Assembly (NCBI GenBank): GCA_028287505.1
Contig: JAQBPN010000045.1
Span: forward strand, 52,399 to 116,398
Length of the DNA: 64,000 nt
Direction: 5' to 3'
DNA from: Fibrobacterota bacterium
Lineage (GTDB): Bacteria; Fibrobacterota; Fibrobacteria; UBA11236
Positions 1 through 9,152 of this stretch are shown here, piece after piece. Numbering within the stretch: the stretch's first letter is position 1; every line of letters starts with the position of its first letter. Under the pieces are notes generated by a model. The model worked only from the letters and a program-made list of their open reading frames with translations, was not told the origin of the DNA and made no database searches. A program made the translations under genes and the position numbers.

Positions 1-2
1 AT

Positions 3-3000
3 CCCCGGGGCGGAGTGACTCTTCAGGATAAGATGAGCTGGCACTTCGAGTATGACCTGAATTCTCACCGACATTTTGGATTGACAACTATCGAAAAGCC
101 AGGCAGCGGAAAGGACGAATATGCCTATGGCAGGCCGGATTACAGGGTTCCGGATTGGACGGCGCGCACGCAGCAGGATCCCAATTATCACACGTTGAAA
201 CGACCTGATGGGTCGGATGTCCTGATTTCTTCAATTCCTGAAACCGGGACTGCAATTTGGAAGAACCAGTCGAGTTGCAGCGAACGATACTGCATCGTCG
301 CCGCTTCCATGGCCAAGCATCTGTATTTCGAAGTATGGAAAAACAACGGTAATTATTTCTCCCTGGCGAAGGATGAGGCTGGGATCGACCTAAGGGGCGA
401 TTTGACCTCCACGAAGGAAAACTCCCTGCACATCCTCCCCTGGAACGACAATTTCATGGTTGTCGACGTTATCGGAAAGACAATAACGCTTTATGAATGG
501 ACCGGAAAGGCCTTCAGAAGGCACACGGATATCATCAAAAGGAAAAACGCCGACCAAAGCCGCACCCCTATCGCCATGGTTGGAGATTCAATCGGCGTTT
601 TTCTAGGGAACGATTACTTCTTGGTCCGGGAGTACAATTACAATAACCACCATTCCGATGATGTTCCTTATCCGGGTACCCGGTTCTTTGTCATCAGCAA
701 AGACGGCGATGATTGGAAAGACATCAACGAGGGGACGGATCTGACACCTACCCAGTGTGGACTGGGAGCGCCGCCTTACGGATACGACGGTTATACTGAG
801 CATTCTATTTACGATAAGTGTCTCGAGTTCAGCTCCTCCAATTCCTTTTCAGTAAGTGTCTCTCCAAACATGTTTATCCTGGTCGACCATGCCAATAGCG
901 CCATACTTCCGTACGTGCGGGCTGAAACGGGTAATTCGTTTATCGGAATCAGCGATCGTTTTCTCAACTTCGGAGAGGGTATTCAGGACCCAACCCGTCT
1001 GTTTCAATGGGGGCCGCCGGTGTTCCCGAGTTCATCGCCGAGCATCGTGATTACGGATCCGATTACCATCGGTGAGGATTATTTCGCAGTTAGAAGTGGC
1101 CCATATGACGCTTTGAACTTCCCTCCTTTCCATACCCGCATTGACATATTCCACTATGATGGATCCCATATTCAGCGGGTAGGTGGAGAGCCCGTCCCGC
1201 CGCTTGTGAGAACCGCCATAAAAATTTGGGGCTCAAAGGATTACCTCCTTTCCCTTGGACGTGATGCAGGCGGAATGTATGTGAATTTCTGGCGAAAAAC
1301 CAGGACAGTCGGAGCGGATGGAAACCCTGCCATTACCTTCGTGAAGCAAAGGGCCCTTTCCGGCGTTGTGGTGGACCCTGCCTCCCCGGATCTTCCCGAC
1401 GTCCGAATTATTATGCAACCTACCGCTTTTTCAGTTGAGTTCTATCCCAAGAAAGCATTCGACAATACCGACCCGGTCCCTCCTCCGCCCCCTGCCAATC
1501 CTTCGTACCCGATTCGGGAGCCGCCGACATCCCGTGAGATCAACATTCCCTTTGCACCGCCCCTTTTGCAGGCGGGAAACTATCAGTCCTATCTGTTCAA
1601 AGTCGATCCAGCCTCTCCGGCTTCAGCCACAAACCCCGTCGAGGTGCCTTCGGAACAATACGAGGACCAGAACCATAAGAAGCTTTTCAACTTCACATTT
1701 TCGACCACCGACAACTTGATCACCGGAATGTCCTGCCAGAACTCGGCCGGTGGAGTCTGTACCGATAACGCAGACGTCAGGATTGATTTCTTCACGGGAA
1801 TGACCGCACCTCTTTCCCCGGCCGGAAGCACACCTTTTGTCAGGAACCTGAAGCCTGTATTCAGCCCTTGGGATCCTTTGCATGCAAGCTATCGGGTCGG
1901 GCAATACAATCTCAGCGATGCCGCGAGGATTGGCGCCGCAACCATGATCAACAAGGATCCGGCATCGGGGAAAATCGAGTTTTCCCTGCTCCAATCCATG
2001 GGTCAGGGTTTCACGCAATACCCTTTCGACATCTCGCTTCCCCTTGCCAGCGATCCCAGTACCTTTGTCCGCCAGGGCGACCTCAACTTCGTCAAGAGTT
2101 TCACCACCCGCTCGAACATCACCGGCGGGGATGGGGACAAGCCGACACAGTTCGATTTCTTCTACCTGCAGAACGGCCTGTTTTCATTCAACGACAAATC
2201 CCCGGAGTACAACGCCCATTTGCAGAGTTTCGTGTTTCCGACAACCTCCGTCCTCGCCTACCGGAACAACAGCCCAATCGCCGAAGGCGCGGAAACGGTT
2301 CACCACATTGCGGATGAGGAAACGGATCCGATTCCGGAAGAATTCCTCGTGAAGACCGGTTTGCCCATCAAGACCGAAATTCATGACATCGAGGCCCATT
2401 CAGGAGTAATGACTCCTGGAAGATTGATGTCCAAGATTGAGCGTGAATATTACGAACCCCAAAGGGATCCGAGTTGGCCCGATAATGAATTCGTCGTCCG
2501 TCTTAAAAAGAAAACTCTGACTACCGTTGCCAACAACGGGTCCTCCAAACAGGTTTCGGAAACCTTCCACAACTATCTTCCCGCATGCAATCGGCCGACC
2601 TTCGTGAAATCCCAGTTGGATGGGGATTGGATTCTGACCCAATCCCTTTATCCCAATTCCGGCGTGAATAGGGGCGTCCCTTTTGCGGAAGCCACGTTCC
2701 GATTCGCGAACGAACCTACCGATGCCAGCTTGGCCTCCTGGTCGAATCCCGACATGCCTTATAGCGACAACGGCGCCTTGCTCAAAGCGATATCCGCCAA
2801 GGAAATCGACTTCGATCCATTGTATCCCTTCAAGATTTTCAAGACCAAAATCTGGCGAGACCGGGATCCAACCTTGACCAACGACGAACTCAAGCTTGGG
2901 ACCAACCCAATCCATAGTCTTTCCAACGGAACCAGTCTTGAAGTCCGGGAATCCGTGGAAAAGCGGGATGAGTATGGCAGCCCCACTGAAATCCGCCAGA

Positions 3001-3836
3001 TCCTGGATGAAGCCGAAACCTTGGAAAAAAGGAAAGCTCTCTTCTATGAAGGCTTGGCGTCAAAGCCTGTAGCCGTGGTGGACAACACTTACAACGAGGA
3101 CGCCGCGGTATTGACCGGGGAGAACGCGGGCGTGGCTGGCCTGCAAAGCTATGATTCGGAAGGCAGATGGCCTTTGCAACCGGATATCTTCACCTTGGGA
3201 ATCCGTACTGGCGGGATCACTTATGCCACTGATCACGCTCACTCCGGCCGCTATGGTTTAGCAGTTACGAATATTGCCGGCCTCAGCACTGACTTGATGT
3301 TGAAGGGGGTTGCTGCGCAAGGATACGATTACGTCATTTCGGCATGGATGTATGTCAAGGACCCCGTTTCACCCCTAAGTTTGCAACCAACCTTGACGGT
3401 TGAACGCCATAGCGCAAATGGCGCAATTGTCGAGGCCCTTCCTCCCTTGCATGATCCGATCGGTCAACCCTTCCATTATGGGCAATGGCAGAGATACGAG
3501 TTCAAGCTGACCAACTCCGATATCCGCGGACCGCATAATCTTTTCGCTTCGGCTGGGTCAGGAGATTTCCTGAGAGTCAGGATAGGCGCGGAAGACAACT
3601 TTTTCCTGCAGTTCTGGCGGACGGTCTATGTGGACGATGTCGTATGCCGGCCAAGCAAGTCCATCGCAACCCTCCAAACCTATGATACCAGGGGTAACCC
3701 TTCCAGTTTGACAAACAATGACCAAATCATGACCACTTTTGAATACGACATTTTCGGCAACTTGGCCGGAATCAGAGACGATAAGGATTTGATGTTCAAA
3801 ATGACTTCGAAACACCTTCCCGGGGAGAATGACTGA
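3..3836 (+). CDS. YD/RHS-type large protein, 5'-truncated by the window edge
   Basis: The frame is open to the left edge with no convincing start: GTG at 15 and ATG at 33 lack a signal peptide, so the gene very probably begins upstream. The visible ~1275 residues are rich in Asp, Pro, Tyr and Trp. They contain a Pro-rich linker near residue 490 and, near residues 1050-1215, a jelly-roll-like module of the carbohydrate-binding type, ending with a VDDV motif. The last ~60 residues carry YD-repeat-like phrases (TYDTRGNPSSL, FEYDIFGNLAGI). The stop TGA (3834-3836) shares one base with the ATG of the next RHS gene, so the two are translationally coupled. I infer that it forms the N-terminal part of a split RHS shell or surface machine. 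No enzymatic motif is visible. Confidence 0.75.
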   Translation, partial: PRGGVTLQDKMSWHFEYDLNSHRHFGLTTIEKPGSGKDEYAYGRPDYRVPDWTARTQQDPNYHTLKRPDGSDVLISSIPETGTAIWKNQSSCSERYCIVAASMAKHLYFEVWKNNGNYFSLAKDEAGIDLRGDLTSTKENSLHILPWNDNFMVVDVIGKTITLYEWTGKAFRRHTDIIKRKNADQSRTPIAMVGDSIGVFLGNDYFLVREYNYNNHHSDDVPYPGTRFFVISKDGDDWKDINEGTDLTPTQCGLGAPPYGYDGYTEHSIYDKCLEFSSSNSFSVSVSPNMFILVDHANSAILPYVRAETGNSFIGISDRFLNFGEGIQDPTRLFQWGPPVFPSSSPSIVITDPITIGEDYFAVRSGPYDALNFPPFHTRIDIFHYDGSHIQRVGGEPVPPLVRTAIKIWGSKDYLLSLGRDAGGMYVNFWRKTRTVGADGNPAITFVKQRALSGVVVDPASPDLPDVRIIMQPTAFSVEFYPKKAFDNTDPVPPPPPANPSYPIREPPTSREINIPFAPPLLQAGNYQSYLFKVDPASPASATNPVEVPSEQYEDQNHKKLFNFTFSTTDNLITGMSCQNSAGGVCTDNADVRIDFFTGMTAPLSPAGSTPFVRNLKPVFSPWDPLHASYRVGQYNLSDAARIGAATMINKDPASGKIEFSLLQSMGQGFTQYPFDISLPLASDPSTFVRQGDLNFVKSFTTRSNITGGDGDKPTQFDFFYLQNGLFSFNDKSPEYNAHLQSFVFPTTSVLAYRNNSPIAEGAETVHHIADEETDPIPEEFLVKTGLPIKTEIHDIEAHSGVMTPGRLMSKIEREYYEPQRDPSWPDNEFVVRLKKKTLTTVANNGSSKQVSETFHNYLPACNRPTFVKSQLDGDWILTQSLYPNSGVNRGVPFAEATFRFANEPTDASLASWSNPDMPYSDNGALLKAISAKEIDFDPLYPFKIFKTKIWRDRDPTLTNDELKLGTNPIHSLSNGTSLEVRESVEKRDEYGSPTEIRQILDEAETLEKRKALFYEGLASKPVAVVDNTYNEDAAVLTGENAGVAGLQSYDSEGRWPLQPDIFTLGIRTGGITYATDHAHSGRYGLAVTNIAGLSTDLMLKGVAAQGYDYVISAWMYVKDPVSPLSLQPTLTVERHSANGAIVEALPPLHDPIGQPFHYGQWQRYEFKLTNSDIRGPHNLFASAGSGDFLRVRIGAEDNFFLQFWRTVYVDDVVCRPSKSIATLQTYDTRGNPSSLTNNDQIMTTFEYDIFGNLAGIRDDKDLMFKMTSKHLPGEND

Positions 3837-6800
3837 TGCGCATCCCAATCCTCCCTGGTTTTCTTGCTTTTTGCCTAGGATTATCCTCATCCTGTTTTTC
3901 CGCAAACACTCTTGGCAGGGTCTATTCCTTCGGGTTCTCCAAGGGAAATCTGGTCCGGAATTGGAGCTTCGAAGATCGGGGGAACAACTGGTTCGATGAA
4001 GAGACGGTGAGATCCCGCTTTGCAGCCAAAGATGACGGAATTGTAGCGGTTACGGGGTCATTCGTGGCAAGATTCGCCGGTAGCAACAACACGGCCGAGA
4101 CAATCGACAAGCTTATTTCGGATGTGTTTCCTATCGAATCCAATTCCACTTATACATTGTCGTTCTATGCCAACACATCCGGGACATCCGCCAATGTCCA
4201 TCCCGTGGTCCGGTTTTATTCCGACCCGGGACAAACCCAATTGATTCCCGCTCCGGGACAGAACTATCCCGCCGACGCCGATTGGACCCTGCAAAGCACG
4301 ACATTCTCGACTCCGGCCGGAGCCGCTTATGCCCGCTTAGCATTGGTGGAGGTCGCGCCTACCGAAGGCGGAACGATTTATTTTGATGACGTGATTTTGG
4401 AAAAGGGCGCTACCGCGTCTTCCCGATCGAATGTGGTCGAAGCCGTGGGTTTCGTGAACGATCTGGAACAGACCGTCCAGTCCCAGCTGAAAGTAAGCGG
4501 GGGCGGTACGGATGGGCCCGGCAGAAAATATTTGGTGGAAGCCTCGACGTTTGACGATTCCCGGCGCCCAGTTGAGAATTACGAGCCGTTCACAAGGGCG
4601 GGCAGCCCGGATTATGATCCGGACTTCGATCTTCATTCCAAGGTGTACAACGATGGATCCAACGGCAGGGGCGATCTTGGTACGACGCCGTTCAGTACGC
4701 TAAGCTACTTCGATCAACCGGGTTCCCAGGTAAAAAGCGCAAACGCTCCCGGAGCGGCTTGGCAAGGTGCTGCGAAAGCCATCCGAAGCGATTGGTATTA
4801 TGTAACGGATATGGCCGTCCCGGCTTATACTGACGTTGAAGCGCTGGCGAATGATAACTTGTCCCATCCATACCGCCTCGATTGGGGCAAAGATGTCAAT
4901 GGCAATTACGATCTCGCTTGGACCAATGAGAAGGGCGAGACGGTTCAAAGGGCTTTCCGGACTTCAAGCCGATCGGTCGTGACGAAATTCGAATATTTCC
5001 CCGATGGGCGGCTGAAAAAAGTTTTGACACCCTTGGACGATCAGGCGGATGAGACCCATCAGAATTTCCGGGAGATTCTCAATTACAATTCCGCCGGCGA
5101 AGTAACCAGCGCGTATTCCAAGGACCGGGGGCTTCGGAAATTCTGGTATAATCGTTTGGGGCAGGTGCGCTTTTCCCAACACGAATCACAGGATCCCAAC
5201 ACATTCGATTACGAGGACTACGATTTTCGGGACAGGCCAATCAGCTCGGGAACTCAAGTCATCACTGGTTTCGCCGACTACATGGAGGATAGCCGGAGCA
5301 TTCCGTCCACTATCAAAAGAGAACATAAGGGTTTCATTTATGACAACCTGGACTCTTTCCTGGCGAGGACCGGCCTGGATTTGTCGGTGCTTATGCCGGG
5401 TCGGACTCTGGGGATCAACGGAAACGGCAGGATTGTCTGTGCCTATCATCTCAACAATGAGGTGGATCTTCCGGCCCTTTCCACAAGCGACAGGATCGTG
5501 GCCACTTTCTTCAATTACAATGCCTATGGGGAAGTGTCCGAAGCATATAAGTATGTCGGCCCCATAAAAAACGCATCCAAGAAAATCCACAAGGCGGTAT
5601 ACGCCTATGATCAATTGCATCGGATCCAGGATATCGGTTTCTTCGACGGTCATTCGGAGACATCCCCGATTGCCGAACATGCCTTCACCTATGATTTATT
5701 CGGTCGGATCATCCGTATTGCGGGCAAGCAGGATAAGGACGTGGCCAGGTACGAATATTATGATTGGGGAGGTTTGAAATCCGTGATCGTGGGCGGCGAC
5801 GCCCACTTCGGCACCGGCACGAAGATCGAGTTCGCGTACCATTCACAAGGTTGGATGAAGGAAATTAAGGCTACTCGCCTGGCCACAGGGGAAACGACGT
5901 TTCAGGAACTCCTGGGGTACGAAGCCAAGAGTTACGATGATGTGAACGTCCCCGCCTTGAACCAAACCGCCTTCGATGGCAAAATCACCCAGCAACTCTA
6001 CAAGTTCGCCAGGGACGTGAATACCACGGGTCCGGTCCGGTTGTTTAATTACAGCTATGACGACATGGACAGGATGACAGAGGCGGACTTCCGGAAAAGC
6101 ACGGCGCCCTCTCTTCTGAACCCCTTGCAGCAGATCAATTACAATAATCTTGTCTGGGACCCCGATGATGAAAGTATGGACAGCCGCCTGGCTTATGATG
6201 ATGTGGGCCGAATTGTCAATAATCGATCCGGGGTCCCGGCCGCCGACCAAGCCGTTTACCATTATAAGGATCAAGAGAACTCCTACCAACTCGACCATGT
6301 AAACGGAAAACTTTCCGGTGCCCCTTCCCGCAATACAGCCCCGGCCGGAACCTTCGAATTCGATTCAAGGGGCCGCATGTCCCGCGACGAATCGAAGAAA
6401 ATGTCCATTGCATATGGATGGGACGACATGCCGACCCGCTATGAAATGGATCAAGGCGATGGGACCAAGACCTCCGAGTATGAGTTTTACGATGCTTCCG
6501 GTCATCGTGTATCGAGGATGGACTTTTCCAGTCCATTCCAACAAGGAGAAAAGGTTCTGTTCGTGGGTAACCTGGAGTCGGGTGAAGCCGGAAATCCATA
6601 TGCCTATAGCTCCCTTGATCAAGCCTACGCTACCATTAAAGCTCTACTCCAATCGGGAGGGATGGCCAATGTAAGCCAAATCCATCTCTTTGTCGTTCCG
6701 AATGCGAACGAAGACGAAATCACCCCCACCTCGGACATCGAGACACTGACTAACAACTCCGGACAGACCGTTACATTGGAATTAGAGGGCCTGATAAAAT

Positions 6801-8254
6801 TTTCGGCTCAGTATTACGACATGATGACGCAATACCAATCCGGGACGCTAGTTGCCGCGACCCATGACATCAATCTTGTTGCCGAAGGCGATGAGCAATG
6901 GCAAGAGTCCTTCAATAGTGATGGAACGATTGCCACGGAATTGGAAATCCGGGGCGTTATGGGCCGGAGAGGACAAAAAATAGGCCGGATTGTGCCGGGT
7001 GGGGACTATGAGTTCTATCTTAAGAATCACCTTGGGAGCACCATGCGGGTGGTTTCCGATGAGGGAGATTATCAACCGAACAGTACCTGGGTTTTGGATT
7101 ATATGGCATATGGCGATCTAAGGAAGGTGAAAACCGGGGCCACGGATGTTGCCGAGACATTCACCGGCAAGCAGTTGGAGCAAACGACCGGGCTCTATGC
7201 ATTCGGGGCCCGATGGATGGATCCCCAGCTGGGAATGTTTTTGAATCCCGATCCCGATTTTGAATATTCCAATCCATACTCCTACACGGGAGGCAATCCA
7301 GTCAATCTGGTCGATCCGGACGGCAGAAGTGATGGCGGCGGATGTGACGCGAATTGTGACGGTGGCGGTGGTGGACATTTCGGTGGTCCTGGCGGCCCAA
7401 GCTACTCGTCCGGATACGGTGGACCCGGCGGCCAGGACGGCCCTCGGGGGCCCGGTGGAGAAACTATTTTGGGATATGATTCATATACCGGCTTGGGCGT
7501 ATACATAAACAGTGGTGGCGCATCCATGGCGGGCCAACAGGTCGGAGCGGATTTTTCCGATGTTTATTCTGGAGATGGCGGCGGATCGCATGGAGGGGGT
7601 TACAATCGAGACGGTCAAGGCGGCGAAGCGGGAAAAGGGGCGTCGGCTATTTCGCCTCCAGGTGGATCTCTTGGGCCGAGCGGGTCTTGGAGCAAAGGTT
7701 TGAGTGCGGGATTGCCTCCTGCACCTGGGCCTCTCTATCTATTTCCGAAGTCAAACGGAACAAAGGAGCGAGGCGCAGAGAAAGAGGAGTCTGCCGGCTT
7801 GTTGTCAAAAACGGGTTGGGGAATTGGCATTGCGGGGACAGGTGCAGGTGCACATGAGTATAGATTTCTTATCAATGGAACTTGGCGGGCAAGCAACGGG
7901 CAAATGTACTCTCTCAAATTTCATGGCAACCGTAGCGTATCCGGCTATGCAAAAGCATTGGAAACTGCTGAAAGAGCGCATGCAATTGGACGGGGGCTTT
8001 TTATAGCAGGCTCTGCTCTTGCGACTGTCAGGATGGCCCACGGTATTTACGCAGGGGATATTGATGAGGAGGCTTCTGCCGCAACTGATGCTGCAATTGG
8101 ATATTATGCTTATGCTGGAGGATGGCCTGGCCTGGCCTTCGGAGCTATTTACACTGGTCTGGATATGATGGGATATTTAAAACCCTCAAACGCACCGGCT
8201 CGGGAACATGAAAATCCATTTTTTGCACCGGACAATGTTCGCATAGGGTACTAG
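3836..8254 (+). CDS. Secreted RHS-repeat protein with variable C-terminal toxin-like tip
   Basis: This 1472-residue protein starts at an ATG overlapping the upstream TGA (TGATG). A signal peptide spans residues 1-22 and ends near CFSA. A CBM-like domain (about 35-190, ending YFDDVILEKG) precedes YD/RHS repeats (about 380-1115), which are interrupted near 920-1010 by a non-repetitive insert. The typical RHS core end is visible around 1118-1165 (GLYAFGARWMDP, then NPYSYTGGNPVNLVDPDG). After it come a very Gly-rich linker (1166-1290) and a different C-terminal tip (about 1300-1472) with hydrophobic Gly/Ala segments and the phrase YSLKFHGN. RHS proteins typically encapsulate and release a variable C-terminal toxin, and this layout fits that. 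The tip is not a nuclease I recognise. Its hydrophobic nature and the membrane proteins downstream suggest membrane activity, which is inference. Confidence 0.85.
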   Translation: MRIPILPGFLAFCLGLSSSCFSANTLGRVYSFGFSKGNLVRNWSFEDRGNNWFDEETVRSRFAAKDDGIVAVTGSFVARFAGSNNTAETIDKLISDVFPIESNSTYTLSFYANTSGTSANVHPVVRFYSDPGQTQLIPAPGQNYPADADWTLQSTTFSTPAGAAYARLALVEVAPTEGGTIYFDDVILEKGATASSRSNVVEAVGFVNDLEQTVQSQLKVSGGGTDGPGRKYLVEASTFDDSRRPVENYEPFTRAGSPDYDPDFDLHSKVYNDGSNGRGDLGTTPFSTLSYFDQPGSQVKSANAPGAAWQGAAKAIRSDWYYVTDMAVPAYTDVEALANDNLSHPYRLDWGKDVNGNYDLAWTNEKGETVQRAFRTSSRSVVTKFEYFPDGRLKKVLTPLDDQADETHQNFREILNYNSAGEVTSAYSKDRGLRKFWYNRLGQVRFSQHESQDPNTFDYEDYDFRDRPISSGTQVITGFADYMEDSRSIPSTIKREHKGFIYDNLDSFLARTGLDLSVLMPGRTLGINGNGRIVCAYHLNNEVDLPALSTSDRIVATFFNYNAYGEVSEAYKYVGPIKNASKKIHKAVYAYDQLHRIQDIGFFDGHSETSPIAEHAFTYDLFGRIIRIAGKQDKDVARYEYYDWGGLKSVIVGGDAHFGTGTKIEFAYHSQGWMKEIKATRLATGETTFQELLGYEAKSYDDVNVPALNQTAFDGKITQQLYKFARDVNTTGPVRLFNYSYDDMDRMTEADFRKSTAPSLLNPLQQINYNNLVWDPDDESMDSRLAYDDVGRIVNNRSGVPAADQAVYHYKDQENSYQLDHVNGKLSGAPSRNTAPAGTFEFDSRGRMSRDESKKMSIAYGWDDMPTRYEMDQGDGTKTSEYEFYDASGHRVSRMDFSSPFQQGEKVLFVGNLESGEAGNPYAYSSLDQAYATIKALLQSGGMANVSQIHLFVVPNANEDEITPTSDIETLTNNSGQTVTLELEGLIKFSAQYYDMMTQYQSGTLVAATHDINLVAEGDEQWQESFNSDGTIATELEIRGVMGRRGQKIGRIVPGGDYEFYLKNHLGSTMRVVSDEGDYQPNSTWVLDYMAYGDLRKVKTGATDVAETFTGKQLEQTTGLYAFGARWMDPQLGMFLNPDPDFEYSNPYSYTGGNPVNLVDPDGRSDGGGCDANCDGGGGGHFGGPGGPSYSSGYGGPGGQDGPRGPGGETILGYDSYTGLGVYINSGGASMAGQQVGADFSDVYSGDGGGSHGGGYNRDGQGGEAGKGASAISPPGGSLGPSGSWSKGLSAGLPPAPGPLYLFPKSNGTKERGAEKEESAGLLSKTGWGIGIAGTGAGAHEYRFLINGTWRASNGQMYSLKFHGNRSVSGYAKALETAERAHAIGRGLFIAGSALATVRMAHGIYAGDIDEEASAATDAAIGYYAYAGGWPGLAFGAIYTGLDMMGYLKPSNAPAREHENPFFAPDNVRIGY

Positions 8255-8261
8255 TTTTGCA

Positions 8262-8666
8262 ATGAAGCCATTTGAGTACATTTATTACCGTATTTATTCT
8301 TGGAACCTGAAAAAGTGGGGTGTATCAAACATGCCTCACATCAATGCGCTTTATTTGGTTTCCCTGATGATGTTCCAAAATCTGTACGCTCTCGCATTGA
8401 TAGCTCAATTTTTCGGAATTGATTTTGCCTTAAGGACGCCGCTTCCTGAAAAGGAGGCTATTGTTACCGCATTCACCGTCGTAGTATTCAATTATTTCCA
8501 TTTTATTCGAAAAGGCCAGTACAAATCCCTTGCTAAAAAATATTCACATGAGTTGCCCAATGAGAGGCGGCGTAATGCTGTTTTTGTCTGGATATATATG
8601 GTCATGTCTCTTTTATCTATTCTAATTTTGGCGTTCGCATACAAAAGCACCGGCCCTCTGCTCTGA
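8262..8666 (+). CDS. Small membrane protein, candidate RHS immunity protein 1
   Basis: This 134-residue protein begins 7 nt after the RHS stop. It has three or four hydrophobic segments (about 28-52, 66-86, 108-130) separated by basic stretches, so it should be an inner-membrane protein. It is clearly paralogous to the next gene: both begin with x-x-P-[FY]-E-Y-[IL]-[FY]-Y-R-[IV]-Y-[SA]-W-N and share NYF-x-F-[IL]-x-K-x-[QK]-Y-K-x-L near the middle. The position directly behind an RHS tip is where immunity genes normally lie. Codon and base use are visibly more AT-rich than in surrounding genes. The immunity role is inferred from position only. Confidence 0.75.
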   Translation: MKPFEYIYYRIYSWNLKKWGVSNMPHINALYLVSLMMFQNLYALALIAQFFGIDFALRTPLPEKEAIVTAFTVVVFNYFHFIRKGQYKSLAKKYSHELPNERRRNAVFVWIYMVMSLLSILILAFAYKSTGPLL

Positions 8667-8684
8667 GTGCATAAGTAGTAGTCA

Positions 8685-8702
8685 GTCTTCCGTAAGGAAG
8701 GC
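8685..8702 (+). other. Intercistronic hairpin between the paired membrane-protein genes
   Basis: CTTCC and GGAAG close a GTAA tetraloop (8692-8695). An outer G-C and a G-U pair extend the stem to 7 bp. No T-run follows, so it is more likely an mRNA-stability or spacing element than a terminator. Confidence 0.4.
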
Positions 8703-8722
8703 CGTCCAAATAGGAGTGGCCT

Positions 8723-9139
8723 ATTAATCCATACGAATATTTGTTCTACAGGGTTTACGCTTGGAACCAAAAGCGGAAACCTGGAACGGATCTTCCGCAA
8801 TGGAATGGAATTTTGGCGGTATCTTTCATGATGTCGCTGAATTTCATCCTGCTTCAGTTTATCGTTCGGATTTTCGGCTGGAGAATATTTTTTGATGACC
8901 CTCTTCCAAACTCGGAGATAGTCGCTGTTTTGATTTTGACTCTTTCTTTGAACTACTTTTTGTTCCTTCACAAAGACAAATACAAGAAGTTAATCGAGAA
9001 ATACGCCCAAGAGCCTTTTGGAAAAAGGAATTGGAAAGCGTTGGGGCTGCTTCTTTATATCGGCGCTTCTTTTTCCACAGTCATTTATCTGGCCGGGGTC
9101 TTTGGATCGACGGAGCCGCCCTGGAAGAAACACTGGTAG
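8723..9139 (+). CDS. Small membrane protein, candidate RHS immunity protein 2 (ATT start)
   Basis: The first conventional start in this frame is TTG at 8741, but homology to the preceding paralog continues six codons further upstream. The codons from 8723 read I-N-P-Y-E-Y, aligned to M-K-P-F-E-Y of the first copy. An AGGAG ribosome-binding site at 8712-8716 stands 6 nt before ATT 8723, and a TAG at 8711-8713 closes the frame. The 138-residue product therefore probably starts at ATT, a rare initiation codon. It has three or four hydrophobic segments like its paralog and ends in a basic tail. The duplication may give immunity to a related toxin tip (inference). It ends 13 nt before the convergent acetyltransferase gene. 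Confidence 0.7.
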   Translation: MNPYEYLFYRVYAWNQKRKPGTDLPQWNGILAVSFMMSLNFILLQFIVRIFGWRIFFDDPLPNSEIVAVLILTLSLNYFLFLHKDKYKKLIEKYAQEPFGKRNWKALGLLLYIGASFSTVIYLAGVFGSTEPPWKKHW

Positions 9140-9152
9140 ATACGCGGCTCTT

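Noticed and set aside
8741..9139. TTG start for the second membrane-protein gene
   Set aside because: It would cut six residues that align with the first copy, and AGGAG lies 24 nt away; ATT at 8723 fits better.
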